23,243 nucleotides of DNA from Paracoccaceae bacterium (lineage in GTDB: Bacteria; Pseudomonadota; Alphaproteobacteria; Rhodobacterales; Rhodobacteraceae). The translations under genes were made by a program, and so were the position numbers. Positions 19,325-23,243 of the stretch are shown in pieces. Below the pieces are notes generated by a model. It made no database searches and was not told the DNA's origin. It saw only the letters and a list, made by a program, of their open reading frames with translations. How positions within the stretch are numbered: position 1 is the stretch's first letter; the number at the start of each line of letters is the position of its first letter. Where the stretch lies: positions 1-23,243 of the forward strand of contig SLPP01000019.1 in assembly GCA_007131945.1 (NCBI GenBank). The letters are read 5' to 3'.

Positions 19325-19645
19325 GTGACGCAGATGATCGAGGTCGAAGTGAACTGCCCGGATGTCGAGACCGCCCGCGCCATCGGCCGCGCCGCGGTCG
19401 AGGCGGGGCTCGCCGCCTGCGGCAACGTGATCGCCGGGGTGGAAAGCGTCTATCTCTGGCAGGGCCGGGTGGAGAGCGATCCCGAGGTGACGCTCAGGCT
19501 GAAAAGCCGCGCCGGCGTCTTCGACCGGCTCTGCGCGCTGATCGGCCGGATGCATCCCTACGAGCTGCCGGCGATCGTGGCGCTGCCGGTCCTGGCGGCC
19601 AATCCGGGCTATGCCGACTGGCTCGAATCGGGCACCCGGGGATGA
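19325..19645 (+). CDS. cutA: Divalent-cation tolerance protein CutA
   Basis: A 106-residue CutA1-family protein, a trimeric signalling-type fold related to PII. The family pattern is clear: CPDVETARAIGRAAVEAGLAACGNVI, then VESVYLWQGRVESDPEVTLRLKS, and a C-terminal HPYELPAIVALPVLAANPGYADWL. The start is GTG at 19325, six bases after AGGAGG (19313-19318); an ATG at 19334 would be too far from that site. The physiological role of CutA in bacteria is unsettled despite its name. It is divergent from the serine hydrolase and followed by short hairpins. Confidence 0.95.
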   Translation: MTQMIEVEVNCPDVETARAIGRAAVEAGLAACGNVIAGVESVYLWQGRVESDPEVTLRLKSRAGVFDRLCALIGRMHPYELPAIVALPVLAANPGYADWLESGTRG

Positions 19646-19648
19646 AAG

Positions 19649-19710
19649 AACCGCACCCGAAGGCGCGGTTGAGAAGGTGTCTCGGCGCCGCCGAGGGAAG
19701 AAGCGGCGCC
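19649..19710 (+). terminator. Hairpin cluster downstream of cutA
   Basis: AACCGC (19649-19654) pairs with GCGGTT (19665-19670) right after the cutA stop. Further on, GGCGCCGC (19684-19691) pairs with GCGGCGCC (19703-19710). The alternative CTCGGC-GCC-GCCGAG (19681-19695) is mutually exclusive with that second stem. No T-run is present. The region separates two convergent genes and probably holds both RNA ends. Confidence 0.4.
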
Positions 19711-19723
19711 GCTGCGTCCGCCG

Positions 19724-19888
19724 TCAGCTGCTGACCGGCGCGACACAGGTCCGGGTCTCGCTGTCCCAGACGGTGCCTTCGGCGCAGGTCAACGCCGTCT
19801 GCGCGGGTTTCATGTCGCTGCACATGGCGACGGCCAGGCCCGGAGTCGCGGCCAGGACCAGCGCGGCGAGGGTCAGTTTGGCTTTCAT
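19724..19888 (-). CDS. Small secreted cysteine-containing protein, function unknown
   Basis: A 54-residue precursor: a Sec signal (residues 1-21, MKAKLTLAALVLAATPGLAVA) and a mature part of about 33 residues with three cysteines (C23, C35, C48). The segment TCAEGTVWDSETRTC resembles short cysteine modules of peritrophin/chitin-binding type, but it is too small to call. Similar tiny periplasmic proteins occur in other Rhodobacteraceae. GGAGGATTGCCG before the ATG at 19888 supports real translation. It is convergent with cutA and divergent from glnE. Confidence 0.75.
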   Translation of the reverse strand: MKAKLTLAALVLAATPGLAVAMCSDMKPAQTALTCAEGTVWDSETRTCVAPVSS

Positions 19889-20063
19889 CGGCAATCCTCC
19901 GTTGGTCGTGCAGAGGAAGATAACACGGAAAATCGGGTTTCCAGACATATTCCGGACATTTTTCGCCCGCGCGGCGAAATTTTCCGCCCCGCGCGCGGAA
20001 TCAGGGCATGCGAAGTGCCTGTCGGCGCGTTGACCTCGGCCGGGCCATCGCCAAAATCGCGCC
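19889..20063. promoter_or_regulatory. Divergent region between the small secreted protein and glnE
   Basis: This 175-base gap contains A/T-rich sequence from 19918 to 19983 that could hold promoters for both genes. It also has two adjacent hairpins: TTTCGCC-N5-GGCGAAA (19961-19979) and TTCCGC-N7-GCGGAA (19982-20000). The hairpins lie where the glnE leader RNA would start. No named regulator site was recognised. Confidence 0.4.
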
Positions 20064-22865
20064 ATGACCGGCTTCGCGAAACGACTCACCCGTGCGCCCC
20101 TTGCCTTCGACCGCGAGGCCGGGGCCGAGATTGCCGCGCGCTTCGACGACCTGCCCGGCGCGTTGCGCGATCTGCTCGCCGGCACCGCGGGCTGCAGCCC
20201 GTTCCTCAAGGCGCTGATCGAGGCCGAGGCCGACTGGCTGCGCGCGGCGCTCGATGCCGGGCCGGAGGCCGCCCTCGACGGCATCCTCGCCGGGCTCGTG
20301 CCCGAGGCGCCGAAGGCGACCGCGACCATGCTGCGGCGGGCGAAGGGACGCGTCGCGCTCCTCGCGGCGCTGGCCGATCTGGGCGGGGTCTGGCCGCTGG
20401 AGGAGGTCACCGGCGGGCTCACCCGCTTCGCCGATGCCGCCGTGCAGCGCGCCTTCGCCACGCATCTCGCCGAGGAGATCCGCCGCGGCAAGCTGCCCGG
20501 CGCCGCGCCCGGCGACGAGGAGACCGGCGCCGGGATGGTGGCGCTGGCGATGGGCAAGATGGGCGCCTTCGAGCTGAACTATTCCTCGGACATCGACCTG
20601 ATCTGCCTTTTCGACGAGGGCCGCTTCGACGCCGACGACTACCACGACGCCCGCGCCGCCTTCATCCGCGCCACCCGCCGGGCCGCGGCGACGCTTTCCG
20701 ACCATACCGGCGAGGGCTACGTCTTCCGCACCGATCTGCGCCTGCGCCCCGATGCCAGCGTCACGCCGGTCTGCATCTCGATGGAGGCGGCCGAGCGCTA
20801 CTACGAGGGGCTCGGCCGGACCTGGGAGCGCGCGGCCTATATCAAGGCGCGCCCGGCGGCCGGCGACATCGCCGCCGGCTGGCGGTTCCTCGAGACGCTG
20901 CGCCCCTTCGTCTGGCGCCGGCATCTCGATTTCGCCGCGATCCAGGATGCCCACGACATGCGCCTGCGCATCCGCAGCCACAAGGGGCTGGGCGGGGCGC
21001 TGGTGCTCGAGGGGCACGACATGAAGCTCGGCCGCGGCGGCATCCGCGAGATCGAGTTCTTCACCCAGACCCGGCAGCTGATCGCCGGCGGCCGCGACGC
21101 CGAGCTGCGCCAGCGCGACACGCTGGGCGGGCTGGCGGCGCTGGCGGCGAAGGGCTGGCTGCCGCGCGAGGTGACCGAGCGGCTGCGCGCGCATTACCGC
21201 GCCCATCGCGAGCTCGAACACCGGCTGCAGATGGTCAACGATGCGCAGACCCAGCTCCTGCCCTCGGGTGCCGAGGGATTCGACCGGATCGCGCGCTTCC
21301 TCGGCGAGGGTGACACGGCGGCGTTCCGCAAGGCCCTGCGTGACCGTCTGGAGGAGGTCGCGGTGCTCACCGAGGATTTCTTCGCCCCGGCCGAGGCCGC
21401 GCCGATGCCGGAACTCGGCGAGGCGCAGCGCGAGATCGTCGCCGGCTGGCGCGCCTATCCGGCGCTTCGTTCGGCGCGCGCGCGCGAGATCTTCAAACGC
21501 CTGCGCCCCGAGATCCTCGACCGGCTGCAGCGCGCGGCCAATGCCGACGAGGCGCTGGTCAGCTTCGACCGCTTCCTCGGCGGTCTGCCGGCGGGCGTGC
21601 AGCTCTTCTCGCTCTTCGAGGCCAATCCCAGCCTGATCGAGCTTCTGGTCGACATCTGCGCCACCGCGCCGCAGCTCGGCCAGTACCTCGCGCGCAACGC
21701 CGGCGTCTTCGACGCGGTGATCGGCGGCGACTTCTTCGCCGACTGGCCGGGCGCGGCGGCGCTGCAGGCGGCCCTGGCGGCGCAGCTGGCGGCGGCGGGG
21801 GATTACGAGCGCAAGCTCGACCGCGCCCGGGCCTGGGCGAAGGAATGGCATTTCCGCGTCGGCGTGCACCATCTGCGCGGGCTCATCGACGCCTTCGAGG
21901 CGGCGACGCAATACGCCCAGCTCGCCGATTCGGTCCTCGCCGCGCTCTGGCCGCAGGTGGTGGCGGAATTCGCCCGCAAGCACGGCGAGCCGCCGGGGCG
22001 CGGGGCGGTGGTGCTGGGCATGGGCTCGCTCGGCGCGCAGCGGCTGAATGCGGGCTCGGATCTCGACCTGATCGTGATCTACGACGCGGACGGGGTGGAA
22101 GGCTCGGACGGGCCGCGCCCGCTCGCCGCGCGGGCCTACTACGCCCGGCTGACGCAGGCGCTGGTCACCGCGCTTTCCGCGCCGATGGCCGAGGGCAAGC
22201 TCTACGAGGTGGACATGCGGCTGCGCCCCTCGGGGCGGCAGGGGCCGGTGGCGACGGCGCTGCAATCCTTCCGCAACTACCAGCGCGACGAGGCCTGGAC
22301 CTGGGAGCATCTGGCGCTGACCCGCGCGCGCCCGGTCGCCGGCACCGTCGCGCTGTTCGAGGAGATCGAGAGCTTTCGCCGCGAACTTCTGGCCGAGAAG
22401 GCGAAGGGCGAAGCGATCGCCGCCGATGTCGCGGCGATGCGGGCCCGGCTGCAGGCGGCGAAACCCGGCCAGGGCGGGCTCGACGCCAAGGACGGGCGGG
22501 GGCGGCTGCAGGATATCGAGCTCTTCGCGCAGATGGGCGCGCTGCGGGCCGCCTCGCCCGCCCGGCGCACCGAGCAGCAGCTCCTGGCCGCGCGCCGCGC
22601 CGGGATCATCGCGCCCGAAGTCGAGAGCGCCCTCGCCGCGGCCTACCGGCTGATGTGGCGTACCCACTGCACGCTGCGCCTGCTCGGCGACCGGCTCGGC
22701 GACGCCGGGGCGCTGAGCGAGGGCGCGACGGTGCTGCTCCTGCGCGAGACCGGGTTCGACGATCTCGACGCGCTTGTCGCCGCGCTCGAGGAGCAGGCCG
22801 GAACCGTCGCCGGGATTCTCGCCGAGGCGCTGCCCGAACCGGAACCGAACGCGACACAGACGTGA
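20064..22865 (+). CDS. glnE: Bifunctional glutamine synthetase adenylyltransferase/adenylyl-removing enzyme
   Basis: A complete 933-residue GlnE, which adenylylates glutamine synthetase to lower its activity and reverses this by phosphorolysis, under PII control. Two nucleotidyltransferase domains are present. The N-terminal adenylyl-removing domain has GKMGAFELNYSSDIDLI (residues 164-180, D176/D178). The C-terminal adenylylating domain has GMGSLGAQRLNAGSDLDLI (652-670, D666/D668). Each is followed by a helical regulatory region, and length matches the family (about 930-990). No good ribosome site lies before the ATG at 20064; the preceding bases are CCAAAATCGCGCC, so the start is chosen by homology and length. 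It is a single gene with a strong hairpin after it. Confidence 0.97.
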   Translation: MTGFAKRLTRAPLAFDREAGAEIAARFDDLPGALRDLLAGTAGCSPFLKALIEAEADWLRAALDAGPEAALDGILAGLVPEAPKATATMLRRAKGRVALLAALADLGGVWPLEEVTGGLTRFADAAVQRAFATHLAEEIRRGKLPGAAPGDEETGAGMVALAMGKMGAFELNYSSDIDLICLFDEGRFDADDYHDARAAFIRATRRAAATLSDHTGEGYVFRTDLRLRPDASVTPVCISMEAAERYYEGLGRTWERAAYIKARPAAGDIAAGWRFLETLRPFVWRRHLDFAAIQDAHDMRLRIRSHKGLGGALVLEGHDMKLGRGGIREIEFFTQTRQLIAGGRDAELRQRDTLGGLAALAAKGWLPREVTERLRAHYRAHRELEHRLQMVNDAQTQLLPSGAEGFDRIARFLGEGDTAAFRKALRDRLEEVAVLTEDFFAPAEAAPMPELGEAQREIVAGWRAYPALRSARAREIFKRLRPEILDRLQRAANADEALVSFDRFLGGLPAGVQLFSLFEANPSLIELLVDICATAPQLGQYLARNAGVFDAVIGGDFFADWPGAAALQAALAAQLAAAGDYERKLDRARAWAKEWHFRVGVHHLRGLIDAFEAATQYAQLADSVLAALWPQVVAEFARKHGEPPGRGAVVLGMGSLGAQRLNAGSDLDLIVIYDADGVEGSDGPRPLAARAYYARLTQALVTALSAPMAEGKLYEVDMRLRPSGRQGPVATALQSFRNYQRDEAWTWEHLALTRARPVAGTVALFEEIESFRRELLAEKAKGEAIAADVAAMRARLQAAKPGQGGLDAKDGRGRLQDIELFAQMGALRAASPARRTEQQLLAARRAGIIAPEVESALAAAYRLMWRTHCTLRLLGDRLGDAGALSEGATVLLLRETGFDDLDALVAALEEQAGTVAGILAEALPEPEPNATQT

Positions 22866-22882
22866 AACGGGTCCACCCGATC

Positions 22883-22916
22883 GGCGGGCCGGCGCGGCGG
22901 TGACGCCCCGCCCGCC
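22883..22916 (+). terminator. Nested hairpin downstream of glnE
   Basis: GGCGGGC (22883-22889) pairs with GCCCGCC (22910-22916), and inside it GGCG (22891-22894) pairs with CGCC (22904-22907). It begins 18 bases after the glnE stop. There is no T-run, so it is probably a Rho-dependent end or stabilising 3' structure. Confidence 0.4.
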
Positions 22917-23243
22917 AGGAGCGAAACGAGCGAACAGGACGCCTTGAGGCGGCCCCGGCGCCACCGGACCCACCAGATCCTGTGGTTGGGCGGTGCTCGC
23001 GCCACAAGGCGCTCCGAAAAGTCGCGCCCCTCGGAATCGCCGATTCTTTTCGTTTCTGGCGGAATTCGTGTCGCAATTTTTCACGTCCCTTGCGAAAGAT
23101 GCAAAATCGGGACGGGATCACCGGTCGCAGGGCCGACTTGCTCATTTTGAGCACGCCCGCATCTCGGCCGAGCTCGGCCCGGCGGGGCGATCAGGGGGAC
23201 GCCGCGTGCGAACCCGCCCCGGCCGCCGCCTGCGCCGGGGCCG
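22917..23243. other. Non-coding right end of the window
   Basis: No credible gene is seen here. There is an unusually A/T-rich patch at about 23030-23110, which could be a promoter for a gene beyond the edge. GAATC-GCC-GATTC followed by TTTT is at 23034-23050, and a 14-bp palindrome GGCCGAGCTCGGCC is at 23166-23179. A GTG at 23199-23201 opens a frame to the edge but is too short to judge. Confidence 0.5.

Noticed and set aside
20001..23084. A 1027-codon minus-strand open frame opposite glnE
   Set aside because: It is antisense to a clear two-domain GlnE. The frame is open because of high GC third positions, and its composition is repetitive with no recognisable domain.
23199..23243. Start of a gene running off the right edge
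   Set aside because: Only a GTG and about 14 codons are visible, with no recognisable motif.

Overview
The window is very GC-rich and densely coded, with weak codon bias against long antisense frames. Its gene content fits an alphaproteobacterium of the Rhodobacteraceae/Paracoccaceae type: a formate dehydrogenase set with DUF3305/DUF3306/DUF6352/DUF6505 companions, FNR/Dnr-like promoter elements, and serB, cutA and glnE of alphaproteobacterial form. No rRNA, tRNA, CRISPR array or insertion sequence was seen.

Left block (1-8028): a formate dehydrogenase locus. A leftward gene string runs from 5941 to the left edge: a biotin/lipoate-ligase-like protein (DUF4444), DUF6505, DUF6352, DUF3305, DUF3306, then after a likely internal promoter a TorD-family chaperone, a small Tat-signal protein of the formate dehydrogenase region, and the Tat-exported molybdenum/tungsten catalytic subunit FdhA. 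FdhA has Cys rather than Sec at the active site and is cut by the window edge. Diverging from this string is a 654-residue protein with four ferredoxin-type cysteine clusters. Most of these genes look like assembly, maturation or electron-transfer partners of the dehydrogenase.

Middle block (8258-15380): an eight-gene leftward operon and the most interesting part of the window. In transcription order it encodes a 60-residue single-TM protein, a CuA subunit II, a heme-copper oxidase-type subunit I, heme O synthase (CtaB), a SCO protein with an extra C-terminal TM helix, a fusion of di-heme cytochrome b + two [4Fe-4S] clusters + MvhD-like domain, an unrecognised membrane-anchored periplasmic protein, and a bacteriohemerythrin. 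Subunit I keeps all six heme/metal histidines, but Gln replaces the active-site Tyr of oxygen reductases. It is therefore more likely a non-canonical CuA-type nitric oxide reductase than an oxidase. The promoter carries an FNR/Dnr/NnrR-type site (TTGAC-N4-ATCAA) about 31 bp from a plausible -10 box, and the hemerythrin also fits NO or low-oxygen biology. The cytochrome b/Fe-S/MvhD fusion suggests an unusual electron input, possibly from the cytoplasm.

Right block (15509-23243): housekeeping and miscellaneous genes. They are serB, a class I PPK2 polyphosphate kinase with Pho-box-like repeats upstream, a serine hydrolase/DUF2237 pair, cutA, a tiny secreted cysteine-containing protein, and complete glnE (glutamine synthetase adenylyltransferase). 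The last 378 bases contain a strong hairpin after glnE and no convincing gene.
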